64,000 bases of DNA. Source: Roseicyclus marinus (GTDB lineage Bacteria > Pseudomonadota > Alphaproteobacteria > Rhodobacterales > Rhodobacteraceae). The position numbers and the translations under genes are program-made. The DNA lies in contig NZ_AP027266.1 of assembly GCF_036322625.1 (NCBI RefSeq), positions 65,001-129,000 of the forward strand, read 5' to 3'. A model generated the notes under the pieces. It did no database searches, was not told where the DNA came from, and saw nothing but the letters and a program-made list of their open reading frames with translations. The stretch's first letter is position 1. Every line of letters starts with the position of its first letter. This document shows positions 1 to 11,231 of the stretch, in pieces.

Positions 1-2402
<2,402 letters not shown>

Positions 2403-2480
2403 CAGTGAAAGCCAGGAATGGCCGATCGGATCCGAAAGCGCACATGAGTGTGCTGACTTGGATGCGTGTTTCTTCCTCGG

Positions 2481-2596
2481 TTTGGTGGTCATAGCGTGAG
2501 CAAAACACCCGGCTCCATTCCGAACCCGGCCGTTAAGTGCCACTGCGCCGATGGTACTGCGTCTTAAGGCGTGGGAGAGTAGGTCACCGCCAAACC
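2481..2596 (+). rRNA. 5S ribosomal RNA
   Basis: The sequence opens with TTTGGTGGTCATAGCGTGAG and closes with GGTCACCGCCAAACC. These ends pair (TTTGGTGG with CCGCCAAA), and the core CCCGGCTCCATTCCGAACCC is the conserved 5S loop region. It lies about 80 nt after the 23S end, the normal rrn order. The ends are set from the terminal helix and may be off by one or two bases. Confidence 0.95.
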
Positions 2597-2672
2597 TAGA
2601 AAGAAACACGCGTATCTCTCTACGATGATCTTCCGCTTCGGACTACCTTAATTGGCACGCCCGAGGCATTGG

Positions 2673-2749
<77 letters not shown>

Positions 2750-3223
2750 AAATCACAAACAATATCAAACGCTTAGTTTCCGAGTAAAACACTGGGGGAT
2801 TATCAGCGCGTTTCATGTCAACGCCATGTCAACGTTTGGCGAGTCGCACAGAGGTGGTTCGGCTTGTTTGAACAGGTGTCTGGCGTTTTCTAAGTGGATT
2901 TCCGCCTCGGTTATGCCGCCACCGCTTCGGGCATTGGCTGGTTGAAGTAGGCCTGATCGGGGGTTCTGCCGTCAAGCGATGAATGTGGGCGTCGGCTGTT
3001 GTAGAAGGTCAGATACCGGCCAATCCCGGCCCGGGCCTCGGACACGCTGGCATAGGCCCGCAGGTAGACTTCCTCGTATTTGATGCTCCGCCACAAACGC
3101 TCGACGAAGACGTTATCCCGCCAGGCGCCCTTGCCATCCATGCTGATTTTGATCTCGCGTGCGGCCAGCACCTTGATGAAGTCGGTGGACGTGAACTGGC
3201 TGCCCTGGACGCCCTTCTAAGAG

Positions 3224-4300
3224 TCAAGCGGCGATTTGGGACTGATTGATCTGCTTCTGACGCCGCATGATGATGCCGAAGACTTCTCGGGCGATATAGC
3301 GCTTGAGACTGCGAATGGCTTCCAGCTTCGAGTTTCCGGCAGCGATGCGTTTGGCTACGTAGGCCTGGGTGCGTGGGTCCAGACGCAACCGACCAATCGC
3401 GATAATGTGGATGGCGCTATTGGCCGCGCGATCACCGCCTCGGTTCAACCTGTGCCGGATCGTTTTGCCGGAAGATGCGGGTACCGGACTAACGCCGCAA
3501 AGGGCGGCAAAGCTCGCTTCAGATTTCAAGCGCTCGGGATTGTCGCCAGCCGTCAGCAATAGTTGCGCCGCGCTGTTAAGGCCGATCGCCGTCTGTTCGA
3601 GCAGTTCAGGGGCCAGTTCCTTGACGATGGCTTCGATCATGTCATCCAGATCGGCGATCTCATCATGCAACTCGAGATAACGCCGCGCCAGTGATTTGAG
3701 CGAGATGCGATAGGCTTCCTCGACCTCCCGATATGCAGTGAGATCAGGCCGCCAAGCTGCCAATGTGCGGATCAGCTGCATGCGGGTCATCTGCCGCAAG
3801 GGGTCGCGCAATCTGTCAGGGGCGCAGACGATCGTCGTTTGGATCATCTGCAATGCAATGCGGCGCGCCTGAACGGCTGTCTTGCGACAAACCCTTAGAA
3901 CACGGAGGCTTTCGACCATTCCATCCCGGCTCCTTGGTGTCACGGTGTGCCGTTTGGCAAAGGCGGCATGGGCAGCGCTTTCCGCATCGAAGTGGTCGTT
4001 CTTGCCGCGTCGGCGTCGATCATGCTTGTCAGGGGCAGTGACCTCCAGAACTTCGACACCAGATGCCTGCATGTAACGCAACAATCCTGCGCCATAGCTG
4101 CCCGAGCATTCGATGCCGACGCGCTGCAGATCGCCGAAAGACCGCATCCAGGCGAGCATCAGGCGATACCCATGTCGTGTCGTGGGAAAGCTCTCGACAC
4201 CAAGGACGCGATCCCGTTGATCGACAACGGCCGCCACGTGCAAATCCTTGTGGGTATCGACGCCCCCGACGACGCGAGATGCTTTGGTGTGATCGGCCAT
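3224..4300 (-). CDS. IS110-family DEDD transposase (recombinase)
   Basis: A 358-residue protein. The N-terminal RuvC-like DEDD domain shows the first Asp in GVDTHKD (about residue 15), Glu in GIECSGSYG (about 63) and Asp residues in KNDHFDAESAA (about 102-106). The central part is helical. The C-terminal Tnp_20 domain has LTAGDNPERLKSEASFAALC followed by SPVPASSGK, where the family's catalytic serine lies. Established work shows such recombinases use a structured bridge RNA, encoded in the same element, to choose donor and target DNA. The gene is intact, so the element may still be active. It shares orientation with the IS3 genes it interrupts. Confidence 0.93.
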   Translation of the reverse strand: MADHTKASRVVGGVDTHKDLHVAAVVDQRDRVLGVESFPTTRHGYRLMLAWMRSFGDLQRVGIECSGSYGAGLLRYMQASGVEVLEVTAPDKHDRRRRGKNDHFDAESAAHAAFAKRHTVTPRSRDGMVESLRVLRVCRKTAVQARRIALQMIQTTIVCAPDRLRDPLRQMTRMQLIRTLAAWRPDLTAYREVEEAYRISLKSLARRYLELHDEIADLDDMIEAIVKELAPELLEQTAIGLNSAAQLLLTAGDNPERLKSEASFAALCGVSPVPASSGKTIRHRLNRGGDRAANSAIHIIAIGRLRLDPRTQAYVAKRIAAGNSKLEAIRSLKRYIAREVFGIIMRRQKQINQSQIAA

Positions 4301-4584
4301 GCGATGATCCTTTCCTACGGCACGTGAACGAGCATCGCTCAGAAGAATGCTGGGACAGGACAGTCATGAGACCGGATGGTCAGGCCCTTCTTGGGTCACG
4401 GCGCACCTTTGAGACAAGCTCGCCGCAGGGCGTTCCCGGATGATCGACAGGTCCAGGGAAAGACACGTCGGGTCGATCGGAGTGAGAGTCAGATCACACC
4501 GGAAAGCCATGCGGCACCAACCCAGCGAATGGTCGATCGGTGTTTGAGTCAAACCACCCGAGAACTGGCACCAATCGTATGACT
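4301..4584 (-). ncRNA. candidate bridge RNA region of the IS110 element
   Basis: This 284-bp stretch between the recombinase start and the element end contains no convincing reading frame. It includes a near-perfect inverted repeat at 4539-4558 (GGTGTTTGA-G-TCAAA-CCACC). By analogy with IS621 and relatives it should carry the donor- and target-binding loops of a bridge RNA transcribed on the minus strand. The exact RNA ends and loops cannot be set by eye; the assignment rests on position and family knowledge. Confidence 0.55.
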
Positions 4585-5114
4585 ATCCGTGTTGAACATC
4601 TCGGGCGTGCCGTGCTTCGCCAGCGCCTCCTCCACGGCTTCTATGCAAAAATCCGCCTCCAGCGTGATTGACACCCGCCAGGCTAGGACACGCCGCGTGA
4701 ACCAGTCCAGCACTGCGGCCAGGTAGATGAACCCGCGCGCCATCGGGATATAGGTGATGTCCATCGCCCAGACCTGATTGGGCCGGATGATCGGCAGTTT
4801 TCGCAGAAGATAGGGGTAAATCTTGTGCCCTGGCGCCGGTTTAGAGGTGTTCGGCTTGCGATAGAGCGCCTCGATACCCATGCGCTTCATCAGAGTGGCA
4901 ACGTGCAGCCGCCCGACCTTGAAGCCTTCCTGCGCCAGCAGGCCCCGTAGCATACGGCTGCCCGCGAAGGGAAACTCCATGTGCAGCTTGTCGATCCGGT
5001 GCATCAGTTTCAGATCGGCGTCCGACACCGGGCGAGGCGTGTAGTAGACACTGCCCCGGCTGATCCCCAGTATTATCGCCTGACGGCTGACGCTCAGCTT
5101 GGCTGTGGGATCGA

Positions 5115-5426
5115 TCATTTTTTTGCGCTCGGCAACAGACCCGCCTTCCCGAGCGCGCCGGACAAAAAATCGTTCTCCAGCGTCAGCTCTCCGATCTTCG
5201 CATGCAGGGTCTTCACGTCGATCACCGGTTCTGGTTCAGCCTTCGCGGCGTCCCCAAAAACACTAGTCGCGCCCTCAAGCAGCTGATCGCGCCACTGCTT
5301 GATCTGGTTCGGATGAACGTCGAAATCTTGTGCCAGCTCGATCAGCGTCTTCTCGCCCTTGATCGCGGCCACGGCCACTTTTGCCTTGAATGCCGGGCTG
5401 TGATTCCGGCGCGGTCGTCTTGTCAT
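5115..5426 (-). CDS. IS3-family transposase orfA (HTH protein)
   Basis: A 103-residue DNA-binding subunit of the outer IS3 element. The N-terminal half has the helix-turn-helix pattern of IS3 orfA proteins (HSPAFKAKVAVAAIKGEKT, then FDVHPNQIKQWRDQLLE). The C-terminal half is a leucine-zipper-like segment (LHAKIGELTLENDFLSGAL). It ends in AAA AAA TGA, where the stop overlaps the orfB ATG and a run of seven A could allow -1 slippage to an OrfAB fusion. The gene looks intact, although its partner orfB is interrupted. Confidence 0.9.
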   Translation of the reverse strand: MTRRPRRNHSPAFKAKVAVAAIKGEKTLIELAQDFDVHPNQIKQWRDQLLEGATSVFGDAAKAEPEPVIDVKTLHAKIGELTLENDFLSGALGKAGLLPSAKK

Positions 5427-5657
5427 AGTCTTCTCCTCGCTTGCAGCATCATGCTGCTGTTGCGCGGAAAATCCACTTATCCCAGCTGTTCAAATTTGCG
5501 CAGCCACCTCTATTAGGGCGGCCCTGCGCGCTGACGCCCGCCCTAGTTGTTGGGCAGCCAATTTTTGTTTGACGTAAATTCGTTCGGCCGTAGCCGAGGT
5601 TCGGGGTCGGATATTCAAAGCACTTTAGAACCACTCCCCTGCTTACGATTTCAGTTG

Positions 5658-6740
5658 TCAGTTCGCACCAAGTAAGTCCCCATCGCTGTAGACAAGCATG
5701 TCAACCGGATCGACGGCGAGCCCGACGACATCACCCTCCCGAATGGACCTGTAGTGTCTAGTCTTGACGCGCAGGGGTTCCTCGGTTTCGGTCCGCAGCG
5801 TAATCACAGCTTCTACACCCAAGATCTCAGCCTCTACAACTGTAGCGCGCGGCGTGTCCGGTCGCGGATCGATCAGTTGGATTCTTTCGGCCCGAAGCCC
5901 GAGCCGTAGAGTGCCTGAACTCTGTCGCAAGATTCCCGGAACAGGACACTCTAGCGCCGGACAGACGAGGCCACCATCACGCACTGCGAGAGCGAGCATG
6001 TTCATCGGCGGGGAGCCAATAAAGTAACCAACGAACTCGTTTGCGGGCCGCTCGAATAGGATCGCGGGTTCTCCGAATTGTTGGACGCGGCCATCCCGCA
6101 TCACCACGATTTCGTCCGCGAAGGACATTGCCTCGGCTTGGTCGTGGGTCACGAGGATCATCGTGACGCCGGTCGCGCGGTTGATCTCGCGCAGCTTGCG
6201 CCGCAGCGCGAATTTCAACTGCGGGTCGATCACGGTCAGTGGCTCATCGAGCAGGATCGCGCTTACATCCGGGCGCACGAGGCCGCGGCCGAGGGAAATG
6301 AGCTGCTTTTGGTCGGCGCTCAGTTTCAAGGCCGGCATGCTGAGCATGTCCCGCAATTCGAGAAGGTCGGCGATCTCGGCCACCCGGCGATTTACCGCGG
6401 CCGTATCCCAATTTCGGCATTCCAGTGGAAAGGCGAGGTTCTGCCCCACGGTCTTGGTCGCGTAGATCACCGGGAACTGGAAGACCTGTGCGATGTTGCG
6501 CTCAGAGGTCGATTTTCCGGTGACATCTTGACCATCGAACCACAGACGCCCGTGCGATGGTTTCAGCAGCCCCGAGATGATGTTCAGCATTGTAGTCTTG
6601 CCACAACCAGAGGGGCCTAGCAGGGCATAGGTCTTTCCGTCGGCCCATGTCAGATCGACAGGCTTCAGCGCGAAATCTTCCTCCTTAGTAGGATTCGGAC
6701 GGTAGGAATGGCCCAGTTGCTGCAGGCGGATCTCGGACAT
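5658..6740 (-). CDS. ABC transporter ATP-binding protein (GlpT-like, polyol-type)
   Basis: A 360-residue ATPase of the CUT1/glycerol-type family and last gene of the uptake operon. Walker A is GPSGCGKTT (about residues 42-50) and Walker B is AILLDEPLTVID. The ABC signature is degenerate: LSADQKQ in place of LSGGQ. This resembles the second ATPase of rhizobial glycerol importers (GlpS/GlpT pairs). The C-terminal third is a TOBE/OB-fold regulatory region. Its ATG overlaps the stop of the preceding ATPase gene (TAATG), which suggests translational coupling. It probably forms a heterodimer with that ATPase, with one canonical and one degenerate ATP site. The substrate is not known from sequence. 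Confidence 0.85.
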   Translation of the reverse strand: MSEIRLQQLGHSYRPNPTKEEDFALKPVDLTWADGKTYALLGPSGCGKTTMLNIISGLLKPSHGRLWFDGQDVTGKSTSERNIAQVFQFPVIYATKTVGQNLAFPLECRNWDTAAVNRRVAEIADLLELRDMLSMPALKLSADQKQLISLGRGLVRPDVSAILLDEPLTVIDPQLKFALRRKLREINRATGVTMILVTHDQAEAMSFADEIVVMRDGRVQQFGEPAILFERPANEFVGYFIGSPPMNMLALAVRDGGLVCPALECPVPGILRQSSGTLRLGLRAERIQLIDPRPDTPRATVVEAEILGVEAVITLRTETEEPLRVKTRHYRSIREGDVVGLAVDPVDMLVYSDGDLLGAN

Positions 6741-7792
6741 TAGTAGGCCCTTTCGGTCACATTGCGCCCATCGGCGTCGAAGAGAAGAACATGGGTGGGG
6801 TCAAGCTGGACCGTCAACTCAGAGCCGACTTCGAGGTGCTCGATCCCGTCGACCAGCATGACCGCCTGTCCGAATGGAACGTGCAGATGCAAGATTGTCT
6901 CCGATCCGGAAAACTCGGTAAGGGAGATTGTCGCCGTAATGGCTCCGCCACGGGTCAGCGCATCTGGGCGAATTCCGATCCTCACGGGTCCTTCGACCGG
7001 TAAGCGCAGTCCCACTGACGGGATCTCGGTTCCGTCCGTCAGAAGCAACCGACCATCTACGACCTTGCCCTCAAAGATCGAGATTGGGGGCTCGCTGATG
7101 ACCCGGGCTACCTCGATCGTGGGCGGGTTTTCAAACAGGTCAACTGGGTTGCCTTGCGCAACGATATGGCCACCTGCCATCACAAGAAGCTCGTCGCCAA
7201 GCTGCATCGCCTCTGCTGGCTCGGTTGTGGTGTATAGGATGATGCCGGATGCGTTGTCGTGCAGCAGCCGGGGAAACTCCTCACGAAGCTGCTCGCGCAA
7301 CTTGTAGTCGAGGTTGGCGAGTGGCTCGTCCAGCATGAGAATGCGCGCATTCTTGACGATGGCCCGCGCCAGCGCAACCCGCTGCTGCTGGCCGCCGGAC
7401 AACTCATAGGGCATCCTGTCTGAGAACTCACTGAGCCCGACAAGCTCCAGCGCCTCACTTGCGTGTCTTTCCGCCTCGGTGGCCGCCATGCCCTGTCGGC
7501 GCAGGGGGAAAGCAACATTCCGAAGTACGTTTAGATGCGGATAGTTGATGAATTGCTGGTAGACCATGGCCATTTGCCGCAACCTCACCGGGCGGGACAC
7601 AAGGTTGGCTCCGTCAAGCTCGATCCGGCCGGAATCGACCTTATCGAGCCCCATAAGAGTGCGCAGTAGCTCGGTCTTACCGGCGCCGGTGCGCCCGAGT
7701 ATCGTGTAGATCCGGCCTGGCATGAACTTGGCATTTAAGCCGTCGAGGGCGATGCGCCCTTCGGTTGCGGAAAGGTCTGTGATTTCTAGCAT
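6740..7792 (-). CDS. ABC transporter ATP-binding protein (GlpS-like, polyol-type)
   Basis: A 350-residue ATPase with canonical motifs: Walker A GRTGAGKTE (about 33-41), signature LSGGQQQRVALARA and Walker B LMLDEPLANLD. After the ATPase core it has a TOBE domain, as in MalK/UgpC-type proteins. It pairs with the next gene, whose signature is degenerate. It starts 6 bp after the stop of the second permease and its own stop overlaps the next start. The two-ATPase layout resembles the GlpSTPQV glycerol transporter of rhizobia; the transported compound is inferred only loosely, from the neighbouring alcohol dehydrogenase. Confidence 0.87.
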   Translation of the reverse strand: MLEITDLSATEGRIALDGLNAKFMPGRIYTILGRTGAGKTELLRTLMGLDKVDSGRIELDGANLVSRPVRLRQMAMVYQQFINYPHLNVLRNVAFPLRRQGMAATEAERHASEALELVGLSEFSDRMPYELSGGQQQRVALARAIVKNARILMLDEPLANLDYKLREQLREEFPRLLHDNASGIILYTTTEPAEAMQLGDELLVMAGGHIVAQGNPVDLFENPPTIEVARVISEPPISIFEGKVVDGRLLLTDGTEIPSVGLRLPVEGPVRIGIRPDALTRGGAITATISLTEFSGSETILHLHVPFGQAVMLVDGIEHLEVGSELTVQLDPTHVLLFDADGRNVTERAY

Positions 7793-7798
7793 GGTAAC

Positions 7799-8647
7799 CT
7801 ACCTAATTGCACCGGCCAGCGAGCCGCGGGACATGAAGCGTTCGACCACAATGGCTACTAGGGCGAGCGGTGTGACAGAGATCAGCGCGAAGGCTGACAG
7901 CGACCACCACGGTGTCACGGAAGAGTTAAGCGACACGATGGCCACGGGGAGTAGCTGGGTTTCGGTGAAAGTGAGCGTGAAGGCGAAGAAGAAATCATTC
8001 CAGCCGAAGATCAGGCAGAACATGCCAGCCACCACGAGACCGGGAATAGAGTTCGGCAGGATCACCCGGAAGAACGCCTCGATCGGTGAACAGCCGTCGA
8101 TCATGGCCATCTCATCTAGCTCGCGGGGGATGCCGGCAAAGAAATCCGTCATCACCCAGACCGCAATCGGTAGCAGAAGCGCTACGTAGATCAACGTCAG
8201 ACCCCAGATAGAGTCGAGCCCGCCGACAACCTGCAGCATCAAGAAGAAAGGGATCGCCAGTACGATCGGCGGCATGATGCGCTGCGAGATGAAGAAGAAT
8301 GTGATATCGGAGTTCTTGATGAACCCAGCGTCGTAGCGGAACCGCGATAGGCCATAGGCGGCGAGTGTGCCAAGAACGAGGCTCAGGATGCTGGAGAGCA
8401 GCGTCACCAGCGCACTGTTGAAGAAGGGCTGGACGATGTTGATGCCTTGGCTGCCTGACGCGAAAAGCGCGCTCCAACCTTGCGTCGACGGTTCGAACTC
8501 CACCCAGGGCAGGTAGCGAGCGCCGCCGGTGACGGCGTTGGCGTCTTTAAACGACGTGCTCAGCGCCCAGAGGAACGGGAACACTACGAAGATGGTCCAG
8601 CCCATCAGGCAGACGTATCGTATGATGTGATAGATGCGGTGGGGCAT
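7799..8647 (-). CDS. ABC transporter permease, MalG/GlpQ-like
   Basis: A 282-residue inner-membrane permease with about six hydrophobic segments; the first is at residues 12-28 (LMGWTIFVVFPFLWALS). The cytoplasmic EAA loop that docks on the ATPase reads EAFFRVILPNSIPGLVVAG. The gene starts 1 bp after the stop of the upstream permease. It follows the usual order of carbohydrate-uptake class 1 systems, binding protein then permease F then permease G, and would form the membrane channel with the neighbouring permease. Confidence 0.9.
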   Translation of the reverse strand: MPHRIYHIIRYVCLMGWTIFVVFPFLWALSTSFKDANAVTGGARYLPWVEFEPSTQGWSALFASGSQGINIVQPFFNSALVTLLSSILSLVLGTLAAYGLSRFRYDAGFIKNSDITFFFISQRIMPPIVLAIPFFLMLQVVGGLDSIWGLTLIYVALLLPIAVWVMTDFFAGIPRELDEMAMIDGCSPIEAFFRVILPNSIPGLVVAGMFCLIFGWNDFFFAFTLTFTETQLLPVAIVSLNSSVTPWWSLSAFALISVTPLALVAIVVERFMSRGSLAGAIR

Positions 8648-8648
8648 T

Positions 8649-9515
8649 TCAGCTGTCCTTTCCGACGAGGAACCGCGTCAGGAGCTTTGCGACGAAGGTC
8701 AGGGTGACGATCATGATGACGAGGTAGGTCAGCGACAGCGCGGCCGAGTAACCTACCTGAAAGTCGCGAAGCCCCCTTATGTAGATGTAGTAGGACGGGG
8801 TTTCGGTCGCGGTGCCCGGCCCACCTGAGGTCATCACGTAGACGGTGTCCATGATTTTGGAGGCTTCGATGATCCGGATGATGATGGCCCCGATAGAGAT
8901 CGGCGCCATCAGCGGAAAGGTCACTTGCCAGAATGTACGTACTGGGCTGGCCCCGTCGATCGCGGCGGCGAGGTAGGGCTCCTTCGGAAGCGAGACAAGA
9001 CCGGCGAGCAGCAGCAGGAACATGAAGGGTGTCCACTGCCACACCTCGACGATGACAACCGCGACAAAGGCGAAGGTAGCGTCTGACAACCAGGGCACCG
9101 CTGACAGGCCGAGGGCCGTCAGGATGTCGTTCGCGGGGCCTAGGCTTTCGTGAAAGATCGTGCGCCAGATCACCGACATGACAACCGGCGTGGTCATCAT
9201 CGGCACTAGAAACAGAACCCGGAAGAAGCGGCGGCCGCGGATGTTGTTCCAGACCATGAGAGCCAAGGCGAAGCCAAGAACGTATTGTAGAGTCACTGTC
9301 AAGAGTGACAGAAGTGTCAGGCGCCCGAGGCTTTCCCAGAACCGTACATCTTCCAATACCCGGCCAAAATTGCGTCCGCCGATCCAGTCGAGCCCTGCCT
9401 GATAGACGTCCCAGCTCGAGAAGCTGACCCGGATCGTGAACAAAAGCGGGAACAGGATGATCGCGATGAGCGAAAGCAGTGCGGGTAAGAGAAAGAAATG
9501 CTTGGCCTTTAACAT
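8649..9515 (-). CDS. ABC transporter permease, MalF/GlpP-like
   Basis: A 288-residue membrane protein with about six transmembrane segments, the first at residues 5-25 (HFFLLPALLSLIAIILFPLL). The EAA loop is PVRTFWQVTFPLMAPISIGA. It is the first permease gene after the solute-binding protein. A strong hairpin in the 69-bp gap before it may reduce its expression relative to the binding protein. It should pair with the permease at 7799-8647. Confidence 0.9.
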   Translation of the reverse strand: MLKAKHFFLLPALLSLIAIILFPLLFTIRVSFSSWDVYQAGLDWIGGRNFGRVLEDVRFWESLGRLTLLSLLTVTLQYVLGFALALMVWNNIRGRRFFRVLFLVPMMTTPVVMSVIWRTIFHESLGPANDILTALGLSAVPWLSDATFAFVAVVIVEVWQWTPFMFLLLLAGLVSLPKEPYLAAAIDGASPVRTFWQVTFPLMAPISIGAIIIRIIEASKIMDTVYVMTSGGPGTATETPSYYIYIRGLRDFQVGYSAALSLTYLVIMIVTLTFVAKLLTRFLVGKDS

Positions 9516-9543
9516 TTTTCCGGATCCTTAAGTGGTTTTGGGG

Positions 9544-9576
9544 GCGCGCACGGCGAAAACTTGCCGCCGTGCGCGC
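9544..9576 (-). promoter_or_regulatory. intercistronic hairpin between binding-protein and permease genes
   Basis: A perfect 12-bp stem, GCGCGCACGGCG paired with CGCCGTGCGCGC, closes a 9-nt loop and lies just after the solute-binding-protein stop. It lacks a T-run on the transcribed strand, so it is more likely an mRNA stabiliser or partial attenuator than a full terminator. Such hairpins are common after binding-protein genes and raise their level relative to the membrane components. Confidence 0.6.
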
Positions 9577-9584
9577 TCTACCGA

Positions 9585-11129
9585 TCAATCCGTGAAGTCT
9601 TCGAGACGGACCACGTTGGCGTAGGCCTCGCGCAGACGGTCCTCGCCGATGCGGTCGACGATATCGGCCCATTCGGCGGCCACCTGATCGAGTGCGGCCT
9701 GCGGCTCCATCTGGCCGGCCAGCGCGGCGGCGACTCCGTTGGCGAGTGAAGACATGAACTGACCGACGCCCGGCACCCGCAAATCGTAGACGCGGTTGCC
9801 ACTCTGCTCCATGCCCGACAGCGTCTCCACATAGGTTTGGGCAACGTCATGATCCCAGCCGAGGCCCTGCCAGAAGTCGACATCGAAATGAGCGTTCCGG
9901 TATGGGTTTACGCCGAAGCGACCGATTTGCAGGTCATGCGCTGCGTTCGCCTCGTTAGAGAAGAAGCAGAGGAAGTTAAACGCCATCTCCTGCTCGTTAG
10001 AAGCCGCCGAGACGGCCGAGGACCAGCCCCAAGTCATATAGGGCGCACGGTTCGGCTCCTCGAAGGTATCCCATTGGCCGGTGTCGCGGTTCCAGACTTC
10101 GTAAGCACCGGGAAGTGGCGCAGCGGCTACTTGGTTGCGTATGCGGCTGTTTTCCTGCTGGGCCTGAATGAAGGCGTCGTCCCAAGAGTAACTCATCAGG
10201 GTCTGACCTCCGCCGAACGAGAAGATCTCGTCCCCGAGGCCGAAATTGGTGCCGCCAGGTGGAAAGCTGTTCTGGGCTTCGACGAACAGTTCCAGCCCGC
10301 GTACGAAGCCCGGCGTATTGATTAGCGGTTCCATCGTCTCGAGGTCGAAAAAGAAGCCGCCGCCGACATCAGGATGTCTAGCGTATGGTGCGGCACGGCT
10401 AATGAAAGCCGAAAACATCAGGTCGTCGCGACGCGCAACCTCAGCCGATCCGTAGTTTAGTTCGCCGTCACCGTCCCAGTCGAAGCCGCTAAAATAGGCT
10501 GCGATCTGGTTGTATTCCTCCCAGGTCTCGGGAACTCGCAGTTCGTTGCCGGTATCGGCGAGATATCGCGCCTGCATCTCTGGGCTCTGGAACACGTCGA
10601 GTCGGTACTTCAGGTAGTGACGGTCACCATCCATCGGATACTGGATCATCTGCCCGTTCCAAGTCGCGACGCCGGCGAAGCTGTCTGTCACGTCCTGCAT
10701 GCCGCTGGTCTGTTGAAAACTCTCCGGCACCGGGGCGAGGAAACGGTTGAAATCGCCAATCCAAAGCGAGGCATAGAACATCACGTCATAGGCGTTCTGG
10801 TTGCTCTGAAAGGGGATCATGATGCGCTGGAACAGATCGCCAAAGGGCACGTGAACCACGTTAACCGTGGCTCCGGTTAGTTCAGAGAATTGTTCGGCAT
10901 GAAGCGCGGTGGGTTCACCGATCACCGGTATCGCGTGGGTGATTACGTTCAGGGTCCGTCCCGAATAATCGAGAGCGTCGATCGAGGCGTAGCTGCAGGC
11001 GCCGGGAACGTCTTCGACGATGCCAAAGCGGGTATAGTCCTGCGCAGAAGCCGGCGCGGTACCAAGCTGGATGGTTGCGACGGCGGCAACAGCCAGAGCT
11101 GAGACTGAGTGATTCAGATAGCGGTTCAT
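9585..11129 (-). CDS. extracellular solute-binding protein of the polyol/sugar ABC transporter
   Basis: A 514-residue protein with a Sec signal peptide (hydrophobic VSALAVAAVATIQLG, likely cleaved after APASA, about residue 29). The body matches family 1 extracellular solute-binding proteins: ITHAIPVIGEPTALHAEQF early, and the ligand-region pattern MTWGWSSAVSAASNEQEMAF late. It is longer than typical sugar-binding proteins and nearer the size of GlpV-like glycerol-binding proteins. A good ribosome site (GGAGGAACTAAC) precedes the ATG. It lies 102 bp downstream of the alcohol dehydrogenase gene on the same strand, so the two may share an operon. Confidence 0.87.
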   Translation of the reverse strand: MNRYLNHSVSALAVAAVATIQLGTAPASAQDYTRFGIVEDVPGACSYASIDALDYSGRTLNVITHAIPVIGEPTALHAEQFSELTGATVNVVHVPFGDLFQRIMIPFQSNQNAYDVMFYASLWIGDFNRFLAPVPESFQQTSGMQDVTDSFAGVATWNGQMIQYPMDGDRHYLKYRLDVFQSPEMQARYLADTGNELRVPETWEEYNQIAAYFSGFDWDGDGELNYGSAEVARRDDLMFSAFISRAAPYARHPDVGGGFFFDLETMEPLINTPGFVRGLELFVEAQNSFPPGGTNFGLGDEIFSFGGGQTLMSYSWDDAFIQAQQENSRIRNQVAAAPLPGAYEVWNRDTGQWDTFEEPNRAPYMTWGWSSAVSAASNEQEMAFNFLCFFSNEANAAHDLQIGRFGVNPYRNAHFDVDFWQGLGWDHDVAQTYVETLSGMEQSGNRVYDLRVPGVGQFMSSLANGVAAALAGQMEPQAALDQVAAEWADIVDRIGEDRLREAYANVVRLEDFTD

Positions 11130-11161
11130 GTTAGTTCCTCCAAAGTAGGGTTTTTTTGTGG

Positions 11162-11182
11162 CGCCCTGTATTTACGGGCGCG
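11162..11182 (-). promoter_or_regulatory. stem-loop between alcohol dehydrogenase and binding-protein genes
   Basis: A small hairpin (GCGCCC against GGGCGC around the loop TGTATTTAC) in the 102-bp gap between the dehydrogenase stop and the binding-protein start. On the minus strand it is followed by A, not T, so it is not a normal intrinsic terminator. Transcription may continue from the dehydrogenase gene into the transporter genes. Confidence 0.35.
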
Positions 11183-11231
11183 CTCCGGTTGGATTGGAGG
11201 CGGCCACGCCGCCACCGATCCGGTTCGAATG

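Larger units (their letters stand above)
3208..4584 (-). mobile_element. IS110-family insertion sequence
   Basis: This is the segment between the two halves of the interrupted IS3 orfB, about 1377 bp. It has no obvious terminal inverted repeats, as expected for IS110 elements, which move by a DEDD recombinase rather than a DDE transposase. The recombinase gene leaves only about 16 bp at its 3' side but a 284-bp non-coding region at its 5' side. That layout matches the IS110 subgroup, whose bridge RNA lies upstream of the gene. The edges follow the break in the orfB reading frame and carry an uncertainty of 1-3 bp. Confidence 0.88.
2911..5118 (-). pseudogene. IS3-family transposase orfB (DDE integrase), split by an IS110 insertion
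   Basis: The N-terminal part is at 4585-5118 and ends with the second catalytic Asp (FNTD). The C-terminal part is at 2911-3207 and resumes with QGSQFTSTDFIKVLAAREI, then the catalytic Glu in FVERLWRSIKYEE. Together they give the full rve/DDE core: first Asp in WAMDITYIPM, second in NTD, Glu in FVERLW. The IS110 element sits exactly between Asp2 and the following Gln. The start ATG overlaps the orfA stop (ATGA) next to a run of seven A on the coding strand (5118-5124), a plausible slippage or coupling site. The gene cannot make an intact transposase as it stands. Confidence 0.88.
2850..5511 (-). mobile_element. IS3-family insertion sequence, interrupted by an IS110-family element
   Basis: Long imperfect terminal inverted repeats are visible: the left end (from about 2850) reads AGAGGTGGTTCGGCTTGTTT and the right end, read inward from about 5511, AGAGGTGGCTGCGCAAATTT. 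Both continue through TTTGAACAG to TAAGTGGATTT-CCGC. Removing the inner insertion (about 3208-4584) leaves about 1.29 kb, the normal IS3-family size, with orfA and orfB on the minus strand. The flanks (CGCAC on the left, ATTAG on the right) show no obvious target duplication, so the element may have rearranged or recombined since insertion. Boundaries are judged by eye. Confidence 0.85.

Noticed and set aside
2750-2849. Possible integrase remnant or attachment site after tRNA-fMet (minus-strand reading ending SPNVDMALT)
   Set aside because: The stretch is too short and no integrase motif or repeated tRNA 3' end was found in the block.
5512-5657. Imperfect stem TAGGGCGG...CCGCCCTA at about 5513-5545, as a terminator or transposon end
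   Set aside because: There is no T-run and no matching partner end elsewhere; its meaning is unclear.
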